Shown here piece after piece: positions 1 through 11,900 of a DNA stretch of 64,000 nucleotides. Source of the stretch: Zygnema circumcarinatum (Eukaryota; Streptophyta; Zygnematophyceae; Zygnematales; Zygnemataceae); NCBI GenBank assembly GCA_037447605.1, contig CM074809.1, forward strand, positions 2,665,297 to 2,729,296, in the 5' to 3' direction. A model generated the notes under the pieces. That model was not told the DNA's origin, searched no databases, and worked only from the letters and a program-made list of their open reading frames with translations. The translations under genes and the position numbers were made by a program. Each line of letters begins with the position of its first letter. The first letter of the stretch is position 1.

Positions 1-1060
1 AGCAGTAGCGGCGGTGGCTGGCTGGCTGGCTGCCTGGCTGCCCACTCGGCTCCTGCCCTGTCCCGCCCACTGCCCTGTGCGCGGCCCGGAGCGGGCCGTC
101 CCTCCGCGGGGCGTGGCCGCCGGTGTCGGCCCGCCGCCCGCTGGCCCCGGGCGGGCGGGACCCGCGATGACGGCGGACCCGCCGCGTCCGTACGGCCAGC
201 TCCGGGCAGAGGTTGCGCCGCGCGGACCGGCTCCCCCGCGCGGCGCGCCACGTGGCACGGCGCGCGTGCGCGGCCGTACGCGCTCGGCGCTGGCCGCGCA
301 GCGGGGGGGGGACGGAGGGAGAGAGGGCGGGCGGGCGGACGGACGGACGGAGGGAGGACGGAGGGGGGCCCTGCCTGCGTGCCTCAGGGAGCGCGCGTGG
401 CGGCGCCGCCAGCTGGCACTGGCCCGCGCCGCCCGTTGCCCGGCGCCGCGGAAGCCGGGGGGGGGGAGGGGCCGCGCGCCCGCCGGGCCGCCCGCCGGGG
501 CCGGGCCCGGGCGCGGGGGGCCCGCCCGCCCGCCTGCCTGCCTTGCCTCCCGCGCCGCCACGCGGCGCCGCCCGCCCGCCGGCCGGCCGGCCGGCCCGCC
601 CTGCAGCAGCAAAGGAAAGCGGGGCCGTACGGTGGGCGGGCGGGCGGGCGGGCGGGCGGGCGGGCTTTGACTGCAGACGCGGACCGGACGCGGGGGCGGG
701 GGCGGAGGACCCAACGGGCCGGGCCGGGCCGGGCGGGGGCGGGCCGGCGGGCGGGCGCAACCAACCGACCCCGAAACGGGCCCGCGCGCCCGCCCTCGCG
801 CAAACCGCCGCGGGCGGGCGGGCAAGCGGGCGGGCGAGCGGGCGGGCGCGCACGCCGGAGAGGCGGCGGAGGGGGCCATCCGACTCGGACGCCGGCTGGC
901 CGCCCGCCCGGGCACGCGCGAGCCGGTCCGTGCCGCGCTGTACGGCGACGAGCGCGCGCTCGGAGGGCCCACTTTGGGCGTAGGCCGCTCGGGCGGTCCT
1001 TGGTCGGTCGGGCGGTCGGCGGTCGGCGGTCGGTCTCACGAGCGGAGGCCGCCGTGCCGG
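1..1060. other. GC-rich low-complexity island
   Basis: The stretch is almost entirely G and C, with runs of GGGCGGGC, GCCGGCC and GCCCGCC and scattered GTACGG motifs. Long open frames occur on both strands but encode only Ala/Gly/Pro/Arg-rich low-complexity sequence, which is what GC-biased DNA gives by chance. I see no splice-phased exon or known domain. It may be a CpG-island-like or repeat-derived segment. Confidence 0.6.
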
Positions 1061-1122
1061 GAATGACGCGCGGCTGCCGCCAACGCATGCATGCACCGAG
1101 GGAGTGTGGGGAACTTGGAAGA

Positions 1123-1175
1123 GGATGGATGGATGCATGGATGGATGGATGGATGGATGGATGGATGGATGGATG
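1123..1175. repeat. (GGAT)n microsatellite
   Basis: About twelve near-perfect copies of GGAT/GATG with one GCATG interruption. It lies between the GC-rich island and the long-inverted-repeat element. Confidence 0.9.
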
Positions 1176-1312
1176 TGCGACGCGACTCTTCTCAATGTCT
1201 TCGAACATGAGCTTTACGTCACGGGACAAAATAAGTGAAAAGGTAGACAGCAGATTGAACAAACATAAAACTAGTCTAGGAATGTGCGAGGTTCTTCCAA
1301 TTTAGTTCACAA

Positions 1313-2276
1313 TATTAATAGGGTAGTGATATTTCCACCCCTTTTTTGGATCCAAACACCCCTTCCCGGCCGGGCAGATTGCAAAAGGGATTAAAAACGG
1401 AAAATGCTTTTTTCACACCTTTTTGGAATCGATACCCACCTCCTTTCGTCGGCTGATTTTATTTTTGGTAACCAAGGAAAATGATACCCCGTCACTGCAT
1501 TTTGAATACTGTATCCCGCCTCCCTGAATTTTTTTTTTGAGGGGAAGAAATATCTGCCAGCCCAAATCCGCTCGAAGTGGAAGATCCGTCAGCCACGAGA
1601 TCGTTCGCGGATGTCCGTCCTTCACACGTGTGTGTCAATCGCAGCTGTCGATTCCCTCGCAGATCGCACCATTGCAGGTCACCGTTCGATCTGCAGCCGG
1701 GCTCGATCTTAGCGAATGGAAAGCGCCCACGAGTCCCGTCAAAGCCGGATCGCACGAGCGAATGCGCGCTTCCCTCGGCCCGAGATCTCGTCATTGTTAA
1801 ATCCCAGCCAATAAACATCAGCCACGTGTTACATTTTTGACGTGGAAAATTTTGATTGGTCCAAGCTCTCAATGTACGAAATTTTGGGTTCCACAAGTTG
1901 CGACCGTACACCATTTGTACGGACAATCTTTTCAGACGACTTTGGCGGGATACGTGGGCACGTGCCATTCGCTGTGACCGAGCCCGGCTGCAGATCAAAT
2001 AGCGATCTGCCGTGTTGCGATCTGCGAGGGAATCGACGGCTGCGATTGACCGCACGCGTGGAAAAAAATTCAGGTAGGCGGGATATTCAAAATGAGGTGA
2101 CGGGTTATCATTTTCCTTGTTTCGCAAAAATAAAATCTGCCGATGGAGGGTCGGTATCGATTCCAAAAAGGTGTGAAAAAAGTATTTTCCGTTTTTAATC
2201 CATTTTGAAATCTGCCCGGCCGGGAAGGAGTGTTTGGATCCAAAAAAGGGGTGGAAATATCACTACCCTATTAATA
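1313..2276. mobile_element. Long terminal inverted repeat (foldback) element, about 964 bp
   Basis: The two halves are inverted copies of each other. The left end TATTAATAGGGTAGTGATAT is matched by the reverse complement at the right end, followed by GGATCCAAACACYCCTTCC, a shared block with CCCGGCCGGGCAGAT, and further matched blocks (GAATCGATACC, AAAATGATAMCCCGTCAC, CGATTCCCTCGCAGATC, CCGGGCTC) almost to the centre near 1810-1850. Arms are about 480 bp, similar but not identical. The outermost TATTAATA is itself palindromic, so it could be an 8-bp target duplication around GGGTAGTG termini or part of the repeat. No transposase frame is visible, so it is probably a non-autonomous foldback or MITE-like element. 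The superfamily is not settled. Confidence 0.8.
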
Positions 2277-3062
2277 CCAAATGGTGATGTGAAAGCAGAA
2301 ACATTGGTGCTCCTGCGAACATGCAGTACGGCCCCCTACCCAAAAACCGCTTGACAAGTCATTGCACTTGGCGAGCCTTCGTGTTGAGTGATAAAGCAAA
2401 GGATGTGGCAGTGAAGTAAAGAGGTGGCAGTTCGTCTGCCGTTCGCGGCCAGCGCGTGCCAGGCAGGGCGGGCCCGTTGTTGCGGGCGGCTGCTGACGCC
2501 ACGCCGCCGGGCGGCCGGCTGGCCGGATGCGGCGCTGGTCATGAATGGCCCACGCGCGTGCCGCCTGCCGCCGTCCCGCGCGGCGCCGGGCGGCCGGCCG
2601 CCTGGGCGGGCGGCAAGTTGGCGGGGCTGCCCCGCCCCCCGTCCCGCCCTCCCGCGCCTGACGACGACCACCGCCCTCGCGCCGGCGCCACGCGAGGGCC
2701 GTACGCAAATCAGGTCCTGCGCCGTACGCGTCCGCCGTAGCGGCAAGCCGCCGGCCCGTCGCGCCGTGCGCCGCCGTCCGCGCGCCCGCCCGCCCGCCGC
2801 GGCAGGCAGGCTGGCTGGCTGGCAGGCGGGCAGGCGGGCGCGGGCGGCCACTAGGGCGGGCGGCGCCGCCCGCCCTGCGCCTGCCTGCCTGCCTGCCCGC
2901 CTGCATGCGCGCGGGGGCGTCCGCCCGCCCGGGGCCGGGCCGTACGCGCGTCCATGTGCGCCCGCTCGCCCCCGTACGGCCCCGCCCGCCCGCCCGCTCG
3001 AGCGGCACAGGGGTGCCAGGGCTGCACGGACAGGGCCGTCCTGCCGCTTCGCCTTTCCGCAT
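2277..3062. other. GC-rich low-complexity spacer
   Basis: After about 150 bp of mixed sequence the region becomes a second GC-rich island (about 2440-3050) with GCAGGCAGGC, GGCGGGC and GTACGG/CGTACGC motifs. Overlapping frames on both strands are low-complexity. No gene is recognised. Confidence 0.5.
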
Positions 3063-3355
3063 TTAGGGATGGACATTTATAACCCAGTGTCGTGTATTAG
3101 AATTCCAATAAAATTTTCTAAAAGTCAGACCGTTTTACAAAACACTTTTAGAACGGCTGTGCAGTCGTACGGTCTCCGACGCGCCACCCCAATTCGCCTA
3201 CAATACTATACGGTCGTACACACAGTTCAATTGCAGTGGTAGTACGGCCATTCTAATAGTGTTCTAAAACTCTGAAACGTTTAGATTTTAAAACGTTCTA
3301 ATTCTGAAATCTAAAACTCTAGAAGTCCCCTTGTACGGACTTTTTGCCATCCCTA
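3063..3355. mobile_element. hAT-type MITE (293 bp) with 8-bp target duplication
   Basis: The element starts TTAGGGATGG and ends CCATCCCTA, giving short terminal inverted repeats of the hAT style. It is flanked on both sides by the direct repeat TTCCGCAT (3055-3062 and 3356-3363), an exact 8-bp target-site duplication as expected for hAT transposition. The interior is AT-rich with several GTACGG motifs and no open frame. A related element is at 57532-57892. Confidence 0.88.
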
Positions 3356-3505
3356 TTCCGCATGCCGACAGGCCTTGCCGTACGCCCTGGCTGGGCCTCG
3401 TACGGCCCGGGGACCCTGCGCGACGTCCATCCGTACGAGCGTTGTAGCCACGGCGGCCCGCCCGCGCCCCTCCGTACGGCCGCTTCAGTGCTTGCCTCGG
3501 CAGCC

Positions 3506-5671
3506 ATGGTCGCCCTGGATGCCCTGCGGCGCGCCTCCGCCTCCGCCTCCCTGCCGCCCTTCCCACTCGCCTTCCCGGCTGCCCACTCTCACTCCCATAG
3601 TGTCCCGGTCCAGTGGGCTTGGCCGCCTGCCTATGGGCGGAGGCTGGCCTCGAATGGAGCGGGAGAAGGGACCGGCATGGCTGCACGAGCAAGAAGGCTC
3701 TGCGAGACGAGCGTCTCCGCGCGCTGCTGGATGCCAGTCGTCCAGGCAGGTCTGAAGGCAGTACATGTGGCTGCTGATCAGGCGCGAGACCTTCCCGAAA
3801 CACCACGCAGCGCCTCTTTGAACCCAGGTTTAACGTCAGGATCAGGGTTAGGGCTAGGGTTTCCCCTTTTGAAGGTGCACGGCGCAGTGGCTTTTATACT
3901 TCTCGGCGTCGCCGTGGGGCGAGATGTCAGCTTCGCTCTCCCTGTGGATGTCGCGGAGGCTTCGCAAGTGGGAGCCATGGCGGCAAGGAGCAGCACGCCG
4001 TTTGAGCTTTCTGTGGCTGGCGGCTTTTCCTTCCCTTGGCAGGAAGACGAGGAACAGGTGGCACCCTCTCGAGGCGTCTGCGCCACGTGTATCGGAGTGG
4101 TGGATGAGACTCTCGGCGTGTGCGGAGCCGTTAAAAATTGCGTCTCGTCGTATGATGATAGGTGAGCCAGCGGCCGGCCCTTGCGGCGCCGTGAACCTGT
4201 CGTGGTCTTGCACTTGGCGCCCTTCCTCTCAGCTTTGTAGGCGCACTTCTGCATGGTTTCTGCACTGCAGTTTGTGGCACACTGCCCTTCCTAGGACTAC
4301 CACAGAAATTACAGAGCATCATGACGTTTGGTTAATGTCTGCTTTTCTTTGAGTAATTCCTTTTCATCATGGGGGAGAGGGGATAGAGGTGTATTGGCGG
4401 TCTGTACGTGACTCTGTTACTTTCTGCTCATAGCATCTAGGGTTACAACCGCCAGGAAGTGGAATGGAAAAGCTGAAGCTGAACCTTTCCCCTTCAAAAT
4501 TTGGACCAACATTCACAACAGGCAGTGATCTCACGCTTGTCTTGAGCATTTGTGGGATGCAATTCGTGGATTTATCTTGCATGGGAGAGATTCACATGAC
4601 TGTAACCGTATTTCGTGGTGCTGGTGGTGTTGAAACTTCACTCTTAAGGTACAAGAGAGTCATGAATTCAGGACTTTAGTATGTGCATACCTTATCTAGC
4701 TCTTCAATAGCATGCTCATCCCTTGCAAACATGACGATGCCACACCGCCCCCTCCCTCCCAGACATAGGGGTTCTCGATCGCCTGGTTGAATGCAAGGAG
4801 GGTCCGTTTGCAGACGCTGACGTGTCCCCGCAATGGCTCGCATGAGGAGTTCGCCAGACCTCCGTTTTTCGTCGCTCCGTGGGAGTACGAGGGCGCCCTC
4901 CAGGAGGCTGTGGCCAAGCTGGCCGAGGCGGCAGTTCGGGAGGGAGGCTCCGTTCAAGAGCAGCGTGACAGGTGGAGCCTTTCTCTTGCGCGGAATGTGG
5001 GCACCCTGCAATTCACTCGAAAAGAGAGCCTTTCGTGATTCAAAATGTGTTCGAGGCTTGTGGTGTATATGTCGATTTTCAACCCCGCAGGTTCTCCTTG
5101 CTGAGCGTGCTCGGTTTTCAGCAGGTATCTGTACGTGACATTCGAAGATGCGGACGGGACAGTTGACGACGTCGAGTTTCTGTTCAGCGAACCTGCTGAA
5201 GATCAGACTCTGAACATTCGCGCGGCATCGCGAGCGGTTAAGCGGCAAGATGGCGGCCGAAACGGCAAGCGACTTGAAGCTATGCGACTCAGCCTTCAGT
5301 GGGAGGAGGTGCCTCTCATCACCGTCCTTACTGCGTTTCTAACTGTATACGATCGTGTGTCTTTCAGCACCCCTGGAGCATCTGCAATGAATTGGAACTT
5401 AACGAGTTAACAGTCGCTTACGATGATGAAGTTGTGTGATGTTCAATTTTTGTGTGCTCCTTATCTGCATCGGCATAGTCAAGTAGTGATTTTGCTTGCG
5501 ACACGCTGCAGACCACTGATCCTTCGTCTGATCCTTCGGCAGGTGCCTATTCTGCGCAACAGGCAAAGGCGATTTTTTGTGATCGAGTCCCCCTGGGACA
5601 ATTTTGGGCCCGAGCCGCCACCTGTCTATGACTTCGAGAAAGGACTCGAGTTCGCACCAAATGCCGACTAG
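3506..5671 (+). CDS. DUF1499 family protein, probably targeted to the thylakoid lumen
   Basis: Four exons in consistent phase: 3506-4161, 4858-5034, 5122-5308 and 5543-5671 (stop TAG), about 382 aa. The DUF1499 signature is clear: CVSSYDDR at the end of exon 1 runs into PPFFVAPWEYEGALQEAV, then YLYVTFEDADGTVDDVEFLF, then IRAASRAVKRQDGGRNGKR, matching the family pattern of Y-L-x-F...G-x-V-D-D-V-E-F...I-x-R-x-A-S-R...N-x-x-R-x-E. The C-terminal exon (SPWDNFGPEPPPVYDFEKG) is outside the domain. The N-terminus is long, Arg/Ala/Ser-rich and followed by a hydrophobic stretch (AVAFILLGVAVGRDVSFALP) just before the domain, which suggests a bipartite plastid plus lumen leader. The start is uncertain: ATG at 3506 or 3677. 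The molecular function of DUF1499 is not established. The GGGTTAGGGCTAGGG-like string at 3845-3860 lies inside exon 1. Confidence 0.82.
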
Positions 5672-6684
5672 AGCGTAGGAAGAGAATACTCTTGTTCACA
5701 TGAATATGTTGGAAAGGAAAAAAACGTTTCTTCCCACTCTTGCCCTGTGTGTCTGCGGCGTCCGTACACCTTTGTCCTAAACTTTCAACATTAGCAAAGC
5801 AACTGTAATCCATTTTCCGCACGCGCTGAGTTTCACCTCATCAGCGGTCCATAAAACAACACGGAACGCTCCCTTTGTTAGTGGTGTTAATCCTCCACTT
5901 GTCAAATCCAAAAGCCGGCTCTGGGAGTTGTACGGTGCTGCTGGCGACAGATACCCCAGACGGCATGGGAGAAATTCGATCGCCTCTACTTTAAGATAGA
6001 TACACTCATGCAAGGCAGCCTGTCGAACAGCCTGTTCTTCAGAACATGAACGAAGGTCACTTCTCGTCCCCGGATCTGCAGATGAGATCAGAGTGGCACA
6101 TAGTCTTCTTTCCTCCTCCGTTCACGTCTCTGTCTCGTACCTTCTCCGCTTTCGCTTTCCCCGCCGAGCGTCAGCGGCTGACTCGTTGCGATTCCGGCAG
6201 TTCCAGTCAAAGAGTGAACCGTAAAATCTGAAGTGGTCGCGGCCTGCGAATGGGTTCAACATCCCAAGTGCCGACGGCGTCAGCAAAAACCATAATGGCG
6301 TCATATTGCCGAAGAAAAAACTAGAAAACAAACATGAGAACAAACCGCCCACACGAGACAAGTCCCGTACTTGGCAGGTTCCGTACGGATTGGGTCCCCC
6401 CGGGTCCCCGACGGTCCCTGGGCCGGCAAGCAACACATGGCCGCACGCGCAAATTTTTAAAACTTTCGATTTTTAACTCTGGTTTCAAACCAGGTATTCC
6501 AAATTCCAATAAAATTCGAGCCCAGCAAAATTGGACCAATTAAACCAATTTTACCGCCATCCATCCCTGCTGCACTGCCGAAAGTTTGGATGCCAAAGTT
6601 TGGAAGGACCAAGGTCAGGTTCAGGTCCAAACGAGGGCGACCGGCGGGGCGCGGCCGCCATGCACCCACCGCTTGCGCTTGAAG

Positions 6685-6724
<40 letters not shown>

Positions 6725-6859
6725 CGCTGGGCAGGAATAGGGATCGCTTTCGTTTCATTGTGGGGACGAGCGCCGACAGAGAAACCAAGAGTGGAACGTA
6801 AAAGTGATTCTGGTTCTGATTCTGATTCTAATTTTGATGCACGAGGCCGGGTGGCGGCC
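5672..6859. other. Intergenic spacer with GTACGG motifs
   Basis: No confident gene. A short frame on the plus strand around 5775-5995 reads plausibly (for example KSRLWELYGAAGDRYP) but has no recognised family and no supporting splice structure. GTACGG motifs cluster at 6365-6390. A (GGCA)n array lies near the right end. Confidence 0.4.
6683..6724. repeat. (GGCA)n microsatellite
   Basis: About ten uninterrupted GGCA/CAGG tetranucleotides, 130 bp upstream of the E2 gene start. The same motif recurs at 58190-58224 and in shorter form near 2800-2890. Confidence 0.9.
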
Positions 6860-8300
<1,441 letters not shown>

Positions 8301-8902
8301 TATGGGAGAGTACGGAAGCACACTTTCTTCAGGTATTGGCGATGTTGAAGACAATAAGCAAGCTTGTGGCATGTGTGTCAAGCTTATTTCCGCACGGTCA
8401 CTGTTTCTCTGACATTTCCACGCATAAAAACTAGTCTGACTGTCGGCTTTGATTGTCGATGTGCCCTTCAGAACAAGAGCAGTAATTTGACACCCATCTA
8501 TTCCCAAGAGACCCTGCAGAGTAGTTAACTCACACACCTTGTTTACAGAGGGAGAGGAACAAGCCACCCTGAAAATTGGGAGTGATTGTGCCCTAGTCAT
8601 GCCTCCATTAGGGGAAATTCAAACATTGAAAAGTTTCGCTCTTGGCCCGACCACGCTCTTCCATGCACAAGGCCACGCCCAGCCGGATAGGGTGGCCGCA
8701 TGTGTTGCATATGGAAGTGTGTGCATGCATGCCTCGTCATCCGGCTGGAATGTGCGTCTCTGAAGAGGACCGGCCATTACTTTAACGGAATTCCATAACA
8801 CCAAACGTTTACAGTGTGTAGCCACAAGACGCGTGCCCACTAGCAAGTGGGCAAAACTTGATAAAGCCTTTATGATATCATTGCAACATATGTAGTTCAG
8901 AG
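8301..8902. other. Spacer between convergent genes
   Basis: About 600 bp between the stop codons of the E2 gene (+) and the GCFC gene (-). The frames seen are short and show no domain. It probably holds both 3' UTRs. Confidence 0.4.
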
Positions 8903-11900
8903 CTACATCGCTTCTCTCAACTGGAATCGCTTTGCAAGAGTGCGCGCCTTGTCGTACTCGTTCAAATCCACCAGCATGCGCTTCACTCTGCGGGCTAGGC
9001 CCAAAAATTCGTCAGACGAGCCTCCCGCTTCCCTCCTGCTCTCAAGAGTGTGTGCGAGCATGTTGATGTAGCTCACCAAGGGCGACAACTCGGGGCTGCA
9101 CCCACAACAAAAAAAGCCTCAGATATGTCTCCTCCAACAAACAGAGCGAACCATGGGAACTGGCCCAAACCCTTGACATCGACGCGAGCCACCTGCTCCC
9201 AGATGCGATAAGATCCACGATAGAATCATTCTAAGCTCACCTAATTTGACCTGCAACAGAGGGCCCGATCCATAGAGTCTTCAGAGCAGCAAGGAGGCGC
9301 TCTGTGCGCGCAAGAGCGTCGTGAGGCGTTGGCAGGAGGCTGCGCAGGTGCGGCAGAATTTGCCGCGCCACGAGGGCCTCCAGAGCGAGCTGGTCGAGCA
9401 GAGGGCGCGCAAGCACCTCCCGCCACGCCGCCACATTGCGCAAAAGCCGCAGCGCTGCGCCAAAGAGGTGAGCAGCCAACCGGCCGGCTGAAGGGACAGC
9501 AGCGAGGACAGCGGGCGTCCATGCAGGCACCTGAATTTCATAACATGAGAGTGCCCAGGAAAGAATCTATATCAGGCTATTTGTTTCACGAATCAGACAG
9601 GAAAGGAGGCGAGGAGGCTAAAAAGAGGACAATCCTCCGTGGTCCCTCCCTCCACAGCCACAACCGATGGCCTCCACTCCCTTCATTTCCAGTCCTCCCC
9701 CTCTCACCTGAGTTTTCGCAATAGTGTCTGTCAACCGCTTCTTCACATCGGCCAGCACCTCCTGCAGTGACTCACTTTCCACCGGCACGTAAATGAAAAC
9801 CTCCTGCAGGGCAGCCACCGCCCTGGCCGTGCCTCCTTGGCTGAAGGGGTCCCAGCAGGTCGCCAGACTATGCCGCAGCATCGGCAGAGCTACCTTCTCT
9901 ACCAGGCGAGGGACAAGGTTCATATCGGGGTCGTCGGGGTTCGCTTCTCCTCCGCTACTCGAGGGCACTCCATAGTCAAACAGCAGATTGTACCTGCAGC
10001 GACAAGGGCCAGCAGAGTTAGTTTGGAGCTAACAGGTCGCAAAGACATTACTTCAGACTGACCATTCTCACAAGGCAAAACAAAAACATGGTAGCTTTTG
10101 CATCTACACTGGGTCGGTCTCCAGAACCTAACAAATGCTGCTTCATTAACTGCCAGTCAGTTTGTTCGAATACTGATAAAATGCGATGAACTCAAAAGGA
10201 GACCAGGTGGGATGAACCTGCCAGTTCATGGAGTCGAAACCTGCATTCCCATAGAGCGGATCCCATCGGAGAAGTTCTAGGCGGACATAAGGGGAGAAAA
10301 GTGTTGGAGTGGATAGAGAGCAGTAGGCGTCCCGATATGTCACAGGATACTTCAGCTTCCACGACTCAAATCTCTGCTTTACCTTGGTCAGGTTAGCAAA
10401 CTCTTCTGCAGCGTCACCAAATACACCATCTGGACAAGGAAAAGATAGAACAGAAAAAAACATGTGTGTAAATTCATCGCGTAAGTCTCATTTCGAACAA
10501 CCCTGCACTGAAAACGCTGAGATAGACAGTCAATAGTTTTAGCAATTGTTATGATGTATTTTATAAAGTAAAGCGACAATTAGAAAAATTACTCCTAAAA
10601 CACACTTTCTCTCATTTGTAGAGTTTCGACATTTTTCTGCCATGGCAGTGCTAGGAGACAAGGACAAGGAGTTCCTCAGCTCCATTGGGCGTGAATGAAT
10701 CAGTAAAATTAACCTTGGAGATGAAAGTGAGGCTGGAGACATCGACTTATGAGCTGGGCTACAACTGATTTCTTTGGCTAGTACACCCGACTGATTTGTG
10801 CACAGCCAATTCTCTCTCAATTCCCATCAAGACCCACTTCACGTTTCTACCTGGATACAGTGCAGATGTGCACTTCAGACAAGAACTCCGCCATTGTAAC
10901 AGAACCACAACATACCTGCAACAGCTAAAACCTTTTGTCTTGCAGAGACGTAGGCCGTCTGCTCGCTCTCGCTCTCGTCACTGCTCGATTCCCCCTCCAC
11001 TGCTGCAGGAGCGCCATTTGGCAGCCCCCCATTGGCCTCAGCTTTCCCTCTGCGAGCTGCAGCTCGAGCTTTCCTTCGCTCGCGTGCTTCCTGACGCCGT
11101 TTTGCTTCCAGTCTGAAAAGGACAAAGACAAGACGCAGAAAGTACTCCGTGACAACCCCATATGGTTCACGAACCTGGACCATTTTACTGGCAACAGAAG
11201 TCAAACCATCTAACGTTCAATTCTCACACATAGTCACAGGAAATGAGTTGCACAATATGCGACTGTCTTTCAAAACCAAACATAGGCTTCTCAAACGGGC
11301 AAGTGATCGAGGACCCATCAGAGAATCACGCAAGGTGTCACTCTGCTGACATGCAAAGATTGCAGAAGCAAACCTCTTTTGCATGTTCACATCTCTCCCA
11401 AACTCATCTAGTTGGGGCGCCACTCCAGTTCCATCCCTCACAGCTTCTGCGGCAGCTTTTGCAGCAGCTGCCGCTGTAACTGTGCCTGCTCCGCGGCCCA
11501 TGGCCGCAAAGGCTGCCGCCATGGCTGCTTCCGCTTCTGCCATTTCATCAGCATTGTCTGCTGCCCTCCGCTCCGCTAATGCTTGTGCTCGATCTTCATA
11601 AACCTTCTTTATTTCCTCTTCCAACTCCTCAATCAAGGGTGCCTTATCCTGTACAGCCACCACCCAAGTCATAAAGTTCGCTTCTTTATTATGGCAATGT
11701 CACAAGGTCACATTGGCATTGCTCCAACAACGAATCGAATATGTCCCAAGATCATGGTGTTAACGTACCCGCAAAAAGTCACACAAGGTGGTTACATAGT
11801 CCTTCAGTTCTTGCACAAAGCGGTACTTTTCTCCCGCCTCCGCAAGGCCTCCCTCTAACGCAAGAACGTTTTCAGCTGCTTGAACAAGGCTGCCTTCAGC

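Noticed and set aside
14-1305. Several long overlapping open frames of 200-300 residues in the GC-rich island
   Set aside because: They overlap on both strands, encode only Arg/Ala/Gly/Pro low complexity, and have no domain or splice structure.
4676-5248. Minus-strand open frame of 190 residues over the DUF1499 exons
   Set aside because: The plus strand gives the phased DUF1499 motifs, so the minus frame is a shadow.
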